Below, piece by piece: positions 1 to 7,671 of a stretch of DNA of 8,708 nt (position 1 is the stretch's first letter; the number at the start of each line of letters is the position of its first letter). The stretch comes from CAXGUU01 sp964012875 (GTDB lineage: Bacteria > Pseudomonadota > Gammaproteobacteria > Ga0077536), in NCBI GenBank assembly GCA_964012875.1, contig CAXGUU010000132.1:1-8708 (forward strand), read 5' to 3'. The notes beneath the pieces were generated by a model. That model was given only the letters and a program-made list of their open reading frames with translations. It made no database searches and was not told the origin of the DNA. The translations under genes and the position numbers were made by a program.

Positions 1-366
1 AAACAGCCAACGCATGCGGCCGTTGACTGCCCGTCCCAGACCGGGAATGAGGACTGCAACAAGCAGAATCACGGCGCCGAACAGCATCAGCGCGCTGGCC
101 GATTGCCAGTGCTTTAGCGGCACTTTTAGAATCACCGCGGCGACGGCGCAACCAAGTGCGACCGCAACGATCTGACGCCAGAAATAGTGCAGCGGGTCGA
201 ATTCGCGGCGCTCGGCGATCGAGACCGAGGTTGAGACCGTCATGATCAGGCCCACTGCCACCAGGCATAGGGTTGCACCAAGCAACCACGCATCGTAGCG
301 AAACGAGGCCACTGACGAACGCCCGATCAGCGGAACAGCCTGCCTATGTGGCGCAAACGTTGTCAT
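1..366 (-). CDS. ftsW: Septal peptidoglycan glycosyltransferase FtsW, N-terminal 122 residues
   Basis: FtsW is the SEDS-family membrane protein that polymerises lipid II into glycan strands at the septum, paired with FtsI. Translating from ATG at 366 gives 122 residues that run off the window at base 1; the whole protein is about 400 residues in relatives. Seen are a polar cytoplasmic start (1-25), membrane segments at about 26-42, 65-81 and 91-107, and PGLGRAVNGRMRWLF (108-122), which matches the FtsW/RodA motif G.GR.VNG..RW. The segment YDAWLLGATLCLVAVGLIM lines up with E. coli FtsW residues in its first membrane helix. The ATG overlaps the murD stop (ATGA). Position next to murD favours FtsW over its homologue RodA. 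The catalytic aspartate in the large periplasmic loop is beyond the window. Confidence 0.93.
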   Translation of the reverse strand, partial: MTTFAPHRQAVPLIGRSSVASFRYDAWLLGATLCLVAVGLIMTVSTSVSIAERREFDPLHYFWRQIVAVALGCAVAAVILKVPLKHWQSASALMLFGAVILLVAVLIPGLGRAVNGRMRWLF

Positions 367-1745
367 CGGTTCGGCACCGTTTCCACGGCAGCAACAAAAG
401 CTGCTCCGCGAGCGATGTAATCCTCAAACATATCGAAACTGGCGCAGGCCGGTGCCAACAAAACGGTATCGCCGGACTCGGCAATTCCGGTCGCGACTGC
501 AACTGCTTCCACCATGTCGCCAGCATGGATACATGGAATTCGATCGGCGATTTCGTTCCTGATTTCGTTAGCAGCTTCGCCGATCACAATTGCGGATTTC
601 GCGAACTTCGCGACTTCGTCGCCCAGGCGATCAAACGGCAGACCTTTACTGCGACCGCCGAGAATTACAATCGTCCCTGCTGGGGTGCGAATGCCCTGAA
701 GGCTGCTGATCGCCGCGCCCGGGTTAGTTGCCTTCGAGTCATCGACGTAGCGTACGCCATCGATTTGCGCCACCAGGACCGAGCGATGCGGCAGCGGCTG
801 ATAGGTCGACAGCGCCGCGGCAATGGCCTGGGCTTCAACGCCGAGCTGATCACACACTGCCGCCGCAATCATCGCGTTTTCGGCGTTGTGTTTGCCGGCG
901 AGACTGGACTGGGTTACCTGCACAAACACGTCGCCGCGGCGCAGAATCTCGAATGCAGCACCCTTGAACCTGACACCGTAGTCTGCAGCTTCCGGGCACC
1001 GGCTGCTAAAACTCAAGCGTTCACCAGACACCGTCATACGAGCGACCAGCGGATCATCGACATTGACCAGGGACTTCCCCGCCCGCGCGTAGACACGTTG
1101 TTTGATTGCCGCGTAAGTTGCCATATCGCGATGGCGGTCGAGGTGGTCGGGCGAAATGTTCAACACGGTCGCAACTTCCGGCTGCAACGAACGGGTAAGC
1201 TCGAGTTGAAAACTTGAAACTTCCAGTACGTAATAGTCCGGCTTCTGTACCGCGAGCAAGTCGAGCGCGGGAGGCCCAAGATTCCCGCCACTCAGCGCAG
1301 CAAAGCCGGCAGTGCCGAGTATGTCGGTGACCATGGTCGTAACCGTGCTTTTACCGTTCGTACCGGTAATCGCGATGATCGGCGCTGCAGCCGACCTGGC
1401 AAAGAGTTCAATGTCACCGATCAGCGGTCGGCCGCTCGCAACAGCAGGCTCAAGGTCCGACGAGCCGAGGTCTATTCCCGGGCTCACCACAAGTTCTGCG
1501 CAGCTCGCATAAACTTCAGCTGGAACGCGACCGGTCATGACCACGGTGCGCGGAAATTCCAAACGGAACCCGTCGATGCCAGCTGCCCCTTCACGGGTAT
1601 CAACGCAACAAAAGTCCTGCCCTGAACCGGACAGGAAAGCCGCTACCGAACGCCCTGTCACACCAAGGCCAATGACGCCAAAATCAAAGCGGGCAGGTGT
1701 GGAGCTTGTTGCGGATCCGGCCATGTTTGCTGCGTTCGCTATCAT
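363..1745 (-). CDS. murD: UDP-N-acetylmuramoyl-L-alanine--D-glutamate ligase MurD
   Basis: MurD adds D-glutamate to UDP-MurNAc-L-Ala, the second stem-peptide step. The 460-residue product has a Rossmann-like start VIGLGVTGRSVAAFL (24-38), VVSPGID (86-92), P-loop GTNGKST (128-134), the MurD signature LEVSSFQLE (174-182), LNISPDHLDRH (195-205), the lysine expected to be carbamylated in YAAIKQRVY (Lys215), HNAENAMIA (286-294), DDSKATNPGA (335-344), ILGGRSKG (361-368) and LLAPACASFDMFEDY (429-443). E. coli MurD is 438 residues; about 16 extra residues lie at the N-terminus before the first strand (MIANAANMAGSATSSTPARF). The ATG at 1745 makes a 4-bp ATGA overlap with mraY; a second ATG at residue 8 (1724) would be a more compact start but lacks that overlap. 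The stop overlaps ftsW by 4 bp. Confidence 0.96.
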   Translation of the reverse strand: MIANAANMAGSATSSTPARFDFGVIGLGVTGRSVAAFLSGSGQDFCCVDTREGAAGIDGFRLEFPRTVVMTGRVPAEVYASCAELVVSPGIDLGSSDLEPAVASGRPLIGDIELFARSAAAPIIAITGTNGKSTVTTMVTDILGTAGFAALSGGNLGPPALDLLAVQKPDYYVLEVSSFQLELTRSLQPEVATVLNISPDHLDRHRDMATYAAIKQRVYARAGKSLVNVDDPLVARMTVSGERLSFSSRCPEAADYGVRFKGAAFEILRRGDVFVQVTQSSLAGKHNAENAMIAAAVCDQLGVEAQAIAAALSTYQPLPHRSVLVAQIDGVRYVDDSKATNPGAAISSLQGIRTPAGTIVILGGRSKGLPFDRLGDEVAKFAKSAIVIGEAANEIRNEIADRIPCIHAGDMVEAVAVATGIAESGDTVLLAPACASFDMFEDYIARGAAFVAAVETVPNR

Positions 1746-2824
1746 CTGATTTTCAAGGTTGCCAGCGACGCCAGTACGAGAATGACCGTGATGATCCAGA
1801 AGCGCACGATGACCCGCGGCTCGGGCCAGCCTTTAAGTTCAAAATGATGATGGATGGGCGCCATTCTGAAAATTCTCTTGCCGGTCAACTTGAACGAAAC
1901 GACCTGCAGGATGACTGACACCGTTTCCATGACGAACACGCCACCCATGATGAGCAAAACGAGTTCCTGTCGAACAACGATGGCGATCGTTCCGATAGCG
2001 GCGCCAAGCGCCAGTGCACCGATATCACCCATAAAGACCTGCGCAGGGTAGGTGTTGAACCAAAGGAAGCCCAGACCTGAGCCGACGATGGCACCGCAAA
2101 TCACGCAGACTTCGCCAACACCCGGCACATAGGGCAGGGCGAGATAACGGGCGAAGTTTACATTGCCCGCAACATAGGCGAACACGATCATGGCGGCCGC
2201 CACCATCACGGTCGGGAGCACGGCCAGCCCATCAAGACCATCGGTCAGATTCACCGCGTTGCTGGTCCCTACGATCACGAAATATGAAAACACAACGAAG
2301 AACCAACCCATGTCTAACGCGACAGTTTTGACCAGGGGCACGATCAGTTGGGTCTCAACAGGTGAACTGGCTGTTTTGTAAAGGGTCACGGCGATCAGCA
2401 GCGCGGCAATCGATTGCCAGAGAATCTTCCAGGCTGCAGAGAGGCCCTTCGAGTTCTTGCGCACTAATTTCAGGTAATCGTCATACCACCCGATTGCCCC
2501 GAACATTATCGTCGCCGCCAAAATGATCCACACGAATCGATTGCTCAAATCGCTCCAGGCAAGCGTGCTGATCACGATCGAGACCAGGATGAGCATCCCT
2601 CCCATTGTCGGGGTGCCGGCTTTCGACAGATGCGATGCCGGCCCATCGTCGCGCACTGATTGACCAATCTGGTAACGCGCCAGGTAGCGAATCACGGAGG
2701 GACCGATTAACAGGGCAATAAACAAGGCTGTTAGCACGCCAAGGATGGTTCTGAGCGTGATGTACTGAAAGACGTTGAACCCTGAGTGGAACTGCGTGAG
2801 ATATTCCGCAAGCTGCATCAACAT
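1742..2824 (-). CDS. mraY: Phospho-N-acetylmuramoyl-pentapeptide transferase MraY
   Basis: MraY is the inner-membrane enzyme that transfers phospho-MurNAc-pentapeptide from UDP to undecaprenyl phosphate, making lipid I; it needs Mg2+. The 360 residues equal the E. coli length and the N-terminus aligns directly (MLMQLAEYLTQFHSGFNVF against MLVWLAEHLVKYYSGFNVF). The protein is hydrophobic with about ten membrane segments. Conserved cytoplasmic elements are VRDDGPASHLSKAGTPTMGG (57-76), the aspartate pair GWYDDYLK (Asp115, Asp116), NLTDGLDGLA (192-201), FMGDIGALALG (264-274, with Asp267) and the histidine motif APIHHHFELKGWPE (322-335, His325-His327). It follows murF with a 7-bp overlap; a second ATG at 2818 would give a TGATG junction and a protein two residues shorter. 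Its stop overlaps the murD start as ATGA. The HHH motif and position separate it from WecA. Confidence 0.97.
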   Translation of the reverse strand: MLMQLAEYLTQFHSGFNVFQYITLRTILGVLTALFIALLIGPSVIRYLARYQIGQSVRDDGPASHLSKAGTPTMGGMLILVSIVISTLAWSDLSNRFVWIILAATIMFGAIGWYDDYLKLVRKNSKGLSAAWKILWQSIAALLIAVTLYKTASSPVETQLIVPLVKTVALDMGWFFVVFSYFVIVGTSNAVNLTDGLDGLAVLPTVMVAAAMIVFAYVAGNVNFARYLALPYVPGVGEVCVICGAIVGSGLGFLWFNTYPAQVFMGDIGALALGAAIGTIAIVVRQELVLLIMGGVFVMETVSVILQVVSFKLTGKRIFRMAPIHHHFELKGWPEPRVIVRFWIITVILVLASLATLKIR

Positions 2825-4179
2825 CGCGTCTCGCCCTCCGACTCCAGATTCTTCACAACCTTGTCGAGCGCCATCGCGCGCGACGCCTTGATCAGCACTA
2901 CCGGTGCCACGTCCGCACGCTCCAACGCTGATACGACCGATTCGGACAAGTCATCGATATCCTGAAAATGTTCTGCACCGGCGCCAAACGCAGCGCACGT
3001 TTTCGCCGTGTGTTGTCCGAGTCCATACAGCCGGGTTACACCCGCATTCGCCGCCTGAGTGGCGACTTCAGCATGTAACGTGGATGAAGTTGGCCCGAGT
3101 TCACCCATGTCGCCCATGACCAACCATTTTTCACCCGATTGCGCCGCCAACACGTCCAACGCAGCCCGCATGGAAGCCGGATTGGCGTTATACGAATCAT
3201 CGATAACACGCGACCCACCAATGCCGGCGCGAAAATTGAGTCTGCTAGGTGCTGGTCGAGCGCGCGCTAGACCAGCAACGATCTGATCACTACCGACACC
3301 CACCGCCAGCGCGATCGCGGCAGATGCCAATGCGTTGTTGACATTGTGCCGTCCGCTTGTCGCGATTGTGCACCGAGCCCTGGCCTCCGGCGTTACCAGC
3401 ACGAAGCTTGAACCGGCAGCACCGACCGTTATCTTCTCAGCGCTGACATCGCCGCCATCTCCGAAGGTGACGATCGACCGGCGCGCCGCCAAAGACTTCC
3501 ACAACCCGGCATATGCATCTTCATTATTAACTACCGCGGTACCACTTTCGGCCAAGTGTTCGAATAGTTCACCCTTGGTCCTGGCGATCGTTTCAAGATC
3601 GCCGAACCCTTCAAGATGCGCTGGCGCACATAGAGTCACGACGCCGAACTGGGGTTTGGCAATGCGGGTAAGGTACGAGATATCCTCCGCCTTGTTGGCG
3701 CCCATTTCTATGACCGCGGCAGTCGTGCCCTTACCGAGCCGAAACAAGGTCAGGGGCACTCCGATGTCGTTGTTAAGGTTGCCTCTTGTGATCAAGGGAT
3801 TACCTTGCTCTGCCAGGATCGCCCCGACCATCTCCTTAACTGTGGTTTTACCTGCACTGCCGGTGATGCCAATCACAGGTATGTCGAATTGATCGCGCCA
3901 AAATGATGCCAGCGCACCGAGGCCGCGACGGGTGTCTTCGACCATAATCAAGGGTATTTCGGCGTCCATCGGCTTATCAATCATCGCGGCCACGGCACCA
4001 GCTTCGACCGCTTGCCCAAGCCAGTCATGACCATCAAAATTCGGCCCGTGCAGCGCCACAAACAGCTGACCCGGTACCGTGCTGCGGGAATCGGTTGTGA
4101 CACCTGAAAAGCCCGTGTCGCATCCCGAAACGTGGCCATTTACGGCGAGCGCGGCCTCAGATGTCCGCAGCTCGATCAT
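2818..4179 (-). CDS. murF: UDP-MurNAc-tripeptide--D-alanyl-D-alanine ligase MurF
   Basis: MurF adds the D-Ala-D-Ala dipeptide, the last cytoplasmic step that forms UDP-MurNAc-pentapeptide. The 453-residue product matches the 452 of E. coli. It has SGVTTDSR (25-32) in the substrate domain, P-loop GSAGKTT (107-113), NLNNDIG (134-140) with the MurF-type Asn-Leu-Asn-Asn, IEMGANK (157-163), AHLEGFG (187-193), HNVNNALA (278-285), DSYNANP (328-334), VMGDMGELG (354-362) and LIKASRAMALD (429-439). The frame is open upstream for 86 more codons, to 4437, inside murE, but the ATG at 4179 makes the 4-bp ATGA overlap with murE and gives the normal length. The residues before AHLEGFG read VTLCAP, where homologues usually have an asparagine (VTN or VNN); this is a variant rather than a damaged site. 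The 3' end overlaps mraY by 7 bp. Confidence 0.96.
   Translation of the reverse strand: MIELRTSEAALAVNGHVSGCDTGFSGVTTDSRSTVPGQLFVALHGPNFDGHDWLGQAVEAGAVAAMIDKPMDAEIPLIMVEDTRRGLGALASFWRDQFDIPVIGITGSAGKTTVKEMVGAILAEQGNPLITRGNLNNDIGVPLTLFRLGKGTTAAVIEMGANKAEDISYLTRIAKPQFGVVTLCAPAHLEGFGDLETIARTKGELFEHLAESGTAVVNNEDAYAGLWKSLAARRSIVTFGDGGDVSAEKITVGAAGSSFVLVTPEARARCTIATSGRHNVNNALASAAIALAVGVGSDQIVAGLARARPAPSRLNFRAGIGGSRVIDDSYNANPASMRAALDVLAAQSGEKWLVMGDMGELGPTSSTLHAEVATQAANAGVTRLYGLGQHTAKTCAAFGAGAEHFQDIDDLSESVVSALERADVAPVVLIKASRAMALDKVVKNLESEGETRC
2835..2839 (-). promoter_or_regulatory. Ribosome binding site of mraY
   Basis: GGAGG on the minus strand lies inside the end of murF, 10 bases before the mraY ATG at 2824 and 16 before a second ATG at 2818. 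It is the strongest Shine-Dalgarno match I found at any junction here and favours the first ATG, which also fits the N-terminus of E. coli MraY. Confidence 0.6.
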
Positions 4180-5672
4180 GGCAATGACATCCCGACGTCG
4201 CGGGCCACGGCCATATCGCTGAACGGTATGAGTTTGTGCCCGAGTACTTGGAACGATTCGTGTCCCTTGCCGGCAAGTAACACGACGTCCCCGGTTCCAG
4301 ACTCCAAGATCGCCCTTTCGATTGCCGACCTGCGATCGAGGATGATTTCCCTGCTCGTGCATTCGATTCCGGCAACAATGTCGTCGACAATCTTCTGCGG
4401 ATCTTCGCTGCGCGGGTTGTCGTTCGTAATCACGCAACGATCGCTCAATTGGGATGCGATCTGACCCATTGACCGCCGCTTTCCCTTATCGCGTTCGCCG
4501 CCGCAACCGAATACAGTCGTCACGGTGCCCTCGCACAGTTCCCTGAGCGAGTGCAATACCGCACGTAAGCTGTCGGGTGTATGGGCGTAGTCTATAAACA
4601 CCATCGGCCTGTTATCACCAAGGTCGCACCGCTGCATTCTGCCCGGCGGAAGACTAACCCGGGCTATGGCATTTGCGACCCGGTCGAGCGAATGTCCGAA
4701 CGACAGCAGGACGGCGGCCGAGTGCAAAAGATTTTGAACGTTAACGCGGCCAGGGACGGCGCTCTTTACGCTGACAGAGTCTCCATCCACGACGAGGTCG
4801 AATCGCGTGGTCGCTAACGAGCACTCGACCGACCTGGCCGAAACCCGGGCCTGACTCGGCTGGTCGGAAACGCCTTCCACGCTGCAGGTCCAGAGATCGA
4901 ACTTGTCTGCGTACCGCGCGCCAAATTGTTGCCCCACAGGATCATCGATGTTAACGACGGCCGCACGAATTCCCGGCAACGCAAACACTTTTTCTTTTGC
5001 TGACTGGTAAGTTGCCAAATCGCCGTGGTAGTCGAGGTGATCGCGACTTAAATTCGTAAACACGACGACTTCGCATCGAATACCTTCAAGGCGCCCCTGA
5101 GCTAGTCCATGTGACGATGCTTCGAGCGTGCACATGCCGATATTGTCGTCCACAAAGTGCGCAAGACAGCGATTAAGTGCAACCGTGTCGGGCGTGGTAT
5201 TCGCGGCGGCCACCAGTTGGTCTGGCTTACCGTGGCCGAGCGTCCCGATGTAGGCGGCTTTTTCGCCCAGAATCGCGAGCGCCTGCGCCAGCGTATGGGC
5301 AACCGTTGTCTTGCCATTCGTACCGGTCACGGCGACGAGCCGTAGCTTCGACGAGGGATCATCAAAGAAGCGCCGGGCGATGGTCGGCAATTGCGCGCGG
5401 ATGTCGGGAACGCCAATAAGCGGTACTTTCGTGCCGGAGCTTTCAACCGAGGTATCGGTCAAAATCACCGCAGCCCCGTTGTCGGCGGCCTGGTCGATGA
5501 ATTCGGTTGCGCCATGCTGTGTTCCGGCCAGTGCTACGAAGCAGCCACCAGCTCTGACAGCCCGACTATCAGCAGTAAGATCGGTGATGGTGATGTCCAT
5601 TTCGGGACGCGGCGGCACAAGGCCCTCGAGCACCATGGCCAGGCTTTTGCATTTGGCTGACATCGCTGTCAT
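4176..5672 (-). CDS. murE: UDP-MurNAc-L-alanyl-D-glutamate--2,6-diaminopimelate ligase MurE
   Basis: MurE is the cytoplasmic ATP-dependent ligase that adds the third residue of the peptidoglycan stem peptide. The 498-residue product (E. coli 495) shows the three Mur-ligase domains: an N-terminal UDP-substrate domain with DLTADSRAV (31-39), a central ATPase domain with P-loop GTNGKTT (117-123), TTPDT (159-163) and FTNLSRDHLDYHG (205-217), the lysine expected to be carbamylated in YQSAKEKVF (Lys226), and a C-terminal domain with DYAHTPDS (361-368) and FGCGGERDKGKR (388-399). DNPRSEDP at 418-425 is the motif that selects meso-diaminopimelate over lysine, so the wall is of the DAP type. The frame is open to an ATG at 5723, which would overlap ftsI by 55 bp. 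I chose 5672 because it makes the 4-bp ATGA overlap seen throughout this cluster and gives the normal N-terminus; ATG at 5663 is also possible. Confidence 0.96.
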   Translation of the reverse strand: MTAMSAKCKSLAMVLEGLVPPRPEMDITITDLTADSRAVRAGGCFVALAGTQHGATEFIDQAADNGAAVILTDTSVESSGTKVPLIGVPDIRAQLPTIARRFFDDPSSKLRLVAVTGTNGKTTVAHTLAQALAILGEKAAYIGTLGHGKPDQLVAAANTTPDTVALNRCLAHFVDDNIGMCTLEASSHGLAQGRLEGIRCEVVVFTNLSRDHLDYHGDLATYQSAKEKVFALPGIRAAVVNIDDPVGQQFGARYADKFDLWTCSVEGVSDQPSQARVSARSVECSLATTRFDLVVDGDSVSVKSAVPGRVNVQNLLHSAAVLLSFGHSLDRVANAIARVSLPPGRMQRCDLGDNRPMVFIDYAHTPDSLRAVLHSLRELCEGTVTTVFGCGGERDKGKRRSMGQIASQLSDRCVITNDNPRSEDPQKIVDDIVAGIECTSREIILDRRSAIERAILESGTGDVVLLAGKGHESFQVLGHKLIPFSDMAVARDVGMSLP

Positions 5673-7411
5673 TGCGCAAACCCATCCACCGGTTGTGTGA
5701 CCTCGAGCCTCTGCGCGAGCCACATCGGAACGCCATCCTCCGCGGGGAGGTCCGGCGCGATATCGAGTATGCGCGTGGCGGCCGACATGACCGATGAAAA
5801 AATCGGCGCAGCCACACGTCCACCGAAATGTTCACCGGCGCGCGGTTCGTCGATCACTACAACCGCAACCAACTTCGGTTTGTCAGCAGGAATCATTCCG
5901 GCAAAAAGCGACAGATAAAGATCTTCTGCGTAACCTTCAACGGTTGCTTTGTGAACGGTTCCGGTCTTACCGGCGACACTATACCCGGGCACTTTGGCCA
6001 TCTGCCCCGTACCCTGTTCAATCACCTTTTTAAGCATTAGCCGCAAAGCCCCGGCAGTAGAAGCCGCAAAGGCCCGTTCGCGATAACCAACTTCGTTAGT
6101 CTTCAGGATGCTCAGCGGCAACAGCCAGCCGTCGTTGGCGATCGAAGTGTAAGCCCGTGCGAGCTGCACCGCGGTGAGCGACATTCCATAGCCGAACGCG
6201 AGCGTCGCATGTTCGATTTCGCGCCAGTGTTCATATTCTCTCAGGCGGCCAAAAGTTTCTCCGGGCAGCGCGATGTCTGACGTGCTACCGACACCCACCG
6301 CACGCAATGCGCGCCACAATCGTTCGGGCTCCATCGACAGCGCGAGCTTGCTGGCCCCGACATTGCTGGATTTTTCGATCACACCCGAGATATCCAGCAC
6401 GCCGAAATTGCGGATATCGCGCACCGTATGTTGACCGAGTTTGAACTTCCCGGGCGCGGTATTGATTTCGCTTGCAGGTGTAAAACGGTCGCTTTCGAGG
6501 GCGGCGGAAATGGTAAACGGTTTAATCGTGGAACCAGGTTCAAACAAGTCCGTGACTGCACGATTACGATAGTGTTCGTCCTTGCGGTCACTTCGATTGT
6601 TCGGGTTGAAGGAAGGCTGGTTGACCATCGCAATCACTTCGCCCGAATGTGCCTCGACCACGACCAGCGAGCCGGCGCGTGCACGATGCTTATGGACCGC
6701 GTTTTTCAGTTCGCGATAAGCCGCGTATTGCACGCGGTTGTCGATGCTAAGGACGATATCGCGTCCCGGCCGGGTTTCCTGCAATCGTTCGACGTCCTCG
6801 ACAACACGGCCCAACCGGTCCTTGATGACTCGTCGCTGTCCGGGCTCGCCACGAAGAACATCTTCAAATTCGCGTTCTATCCCTTCCTGGCCGTGGTCAT
6901 CTACATTGGTAAATCCAACGACGTGGGCCGTCACCTCCGCCGCCGGATAATAGCGACGGTATTCACCCTGCAGCTCAAGGCCAGCGACCTCGAGCGCCTT
7001 CAACGCTGCGCCCTGTTCCGGCGTGATGTGACGCTTGAGGTAAACGAAGTGCCGATTCGAACGAGGTAAAATCAGTGTTTCGAGATGCTCGATTGTGGTG
7101 CCGAGTACGGCCACGACTTCTGACCATCGCGATTTGTCGGCGATGAAAGGCTTGGGTCGTACCCACACCGACAGGGCTGGCGAGCTGATGGCTAGGGGCA
7201 ACCCGTTGCGATCGACGATCATGCCCCTGTTGGCGTGAATTTCGTCGATTCGCAAGTAGCGTGCGTCGCCATGGCTCTGCAAAAATTCTACTTCGTGAAA
7301 CTGTAGATCGACTGCCCGCCAAATCATAATCACAGCCGCCATGATGAACAAAGACATCACGAAACGGCGACGAAACCTGAGTTCTCTGGTCACCTGTATG
7401 CGCTCTTTCAT
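5669..7411 (-). CDS. ftsI: Septal peptidoglycan transpeptidase FtsI (penicillin-binding protein 3)
   Basis: FtsI is the class B penicillin-binding protein that crosslinks peptidoglycan at the division site, working with the glycosyltransferase FtsW. The 580-residue product (E. coli 588) has a short basic cytoplasmic tail, one membrane segment at about 17-34, and a periplasmic non-catalytic domain starting near 55 with RGMIVDRNG (62-70), the pedestal motif of this class. The transpeptidase domain follows from about 225. Its catalytic triad of motifs is complete: STIK with nucleophile Ser294 and Lys297, SSN at 348-350, and KTGT at 482-485. No cleavable signal peptide is expected, as the membrane segment acts as anchor. 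The start overlaps the ftsL stop by 4 bp, with GGA six bases before it, and the stop overlaps murE in the same way. Gene order separates it from PBP2 (MrdA), a related protein that sits next to rodA elsewhere. Confidence 0.97.
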   Translation of the reverse strand: MKERIQVTRELRFRRRFVMSLFIMAAVIMIWRAVDLQFHEVEFLQSHGDARYLRIDEIHANRGMIVDRNGLPLAISSPALSVWVRPKPFIADKSRWSEVVAVLGTTIEHLETLILPRSNRHFVYLKRHITPEQGAALKALEVAGLELQGEYRRYYPAAEVTAHVVGFTNVDDHGQEGIEREFEDVLRGEPGQRRVIKDRLGRVVEDVERLQETRPGRDIVLSIDNRVQYAAYRELKNAVHKHRARAGSLVVVEAHSGEVIAMVNQPSFNPNNRSDRKDEHYRNRAVTDLFEPGSTIKPFTISAALESDRFTPASEINTAPGKFKLGQHTVRDIRNFGVLDISGVIEKSSNVGASKLALSMEPERLWRALRAVGVGSTSDIALPGETFGRLREYEHWREIEHATLAFGYGMSLTAVQLARAYTSIANDGWLLPLSILKTNEVGYRERAFAASTAGALRLMLKKVIEQGTGQMAKVPGYSVAGKTGTVHKATVEGYAEDLYLSLFAGMIPADKPKLVAVVVIDEPRAGEHFGGRVAAPIFSSVMSAATRILDIAPDLPAEDGVPMWLAQRLEVTQPVDGFAQ

Positions 7412-7671
7412 CGTAATTCCACGATTCGACTCGCCTCGGGGACAAGCATATTCAGAGCACTTCGCGCGGTCTCTTCTATCGCGGCATTGTGTCCGCTGGT
7501 CGCCTGTTCAAGCAGGAGCTGCCCCCATTCCTGGTTCAGTTCGTGCTCAACCTTGCGCAGCGCCTGCAACTCGACGAAGAGTTTTCTGCTTTCATGCCTG
7601 TGTAGCACGAGTTCAATCGCAGAAGCGAACGTAACGATGGCTGCAAATGCCACGGCAACCAACACCTTCAT
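7408..7671 (-). CDS. ftsL: Cell division protein FtsL, short form
   Basis: FtsL is a bitopic inner-membrane protein that joins FtsB and FtsQ and, as FtsQLB, activates septal synthesis by FtsWI. The 87-residue product has a hydrophobic segment at about residues 3-23, then a charged region at about 24-56 (ESRKLFVELQALRKVEHELNQ and on to EWGQLLLEQ) with heptad-like spacing suited to a coiled coil, then IEETARSALNMLVPEASRIV, the usual FtsL end. E. coli FtsL is 121 residues with a tail of more than 30 residues before its membrane segment; here there are only about two. Upstream the frame is open back to a TGA at 7795-7797 but holds no ATG, GTG or TTG, so the short start is firm. It lies between rsmH and ftsI, overlapping each by 4 bp as ATGA. 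FtsL sequences diverge fast, so position carries much of the call. Confidence 0.92.
   Translation of the reverse strand: MKVLVAVAFAAIVTFASAIELVLHRHESRKLFVELQALRKVEHELNQEWGQLLLEQATSGHNAAIEETARSALNMLVPEASRIVELR

Noticed and set aside
273..1217. A 314-codon plus-strand open frame opposite murD and the start of ftsW.
   Set aside because: Its triplets lie exactly opposite murD codons, so it stays open simply because murD rarely uses TTA, CTA and TCA there. The translated protein resembles no family I know, is rich in Arg, His and Cys, and lies over a fully conserved MurD.
3335..3892. A 185-codon plus-strand open frame opposite murF.
   Set aside because: Composition is that of a GC-rich shadow (many Ser, Pro, Ala, Thr), with no domain, and MurF is complete on the other strand.
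4180..4437. An 86-codon upstream extension of murF from an ATG at 4437.
   Set aside because: It lies wholly inside the 3' end of murE in another frame and reads as arginine-rich noise; the ATG at 4179 gives the normal MurF length and N-terminus.
5673..5723. A 17-codon upstream extension of murE from an ATG at 5723.
   Set aside because: It would overlap ftsI by 55 bp and adds residues absent from MurE; ATG 5672 makes the same ATGA overlap seen at the other junctions.
6428..7069. A 213-codon plus-strand open frame opposite ftsI.
   Set aside because: It is in codon register with ftsI on the other strand, so it is open for the same codon-usage reason. No recognisable domain.
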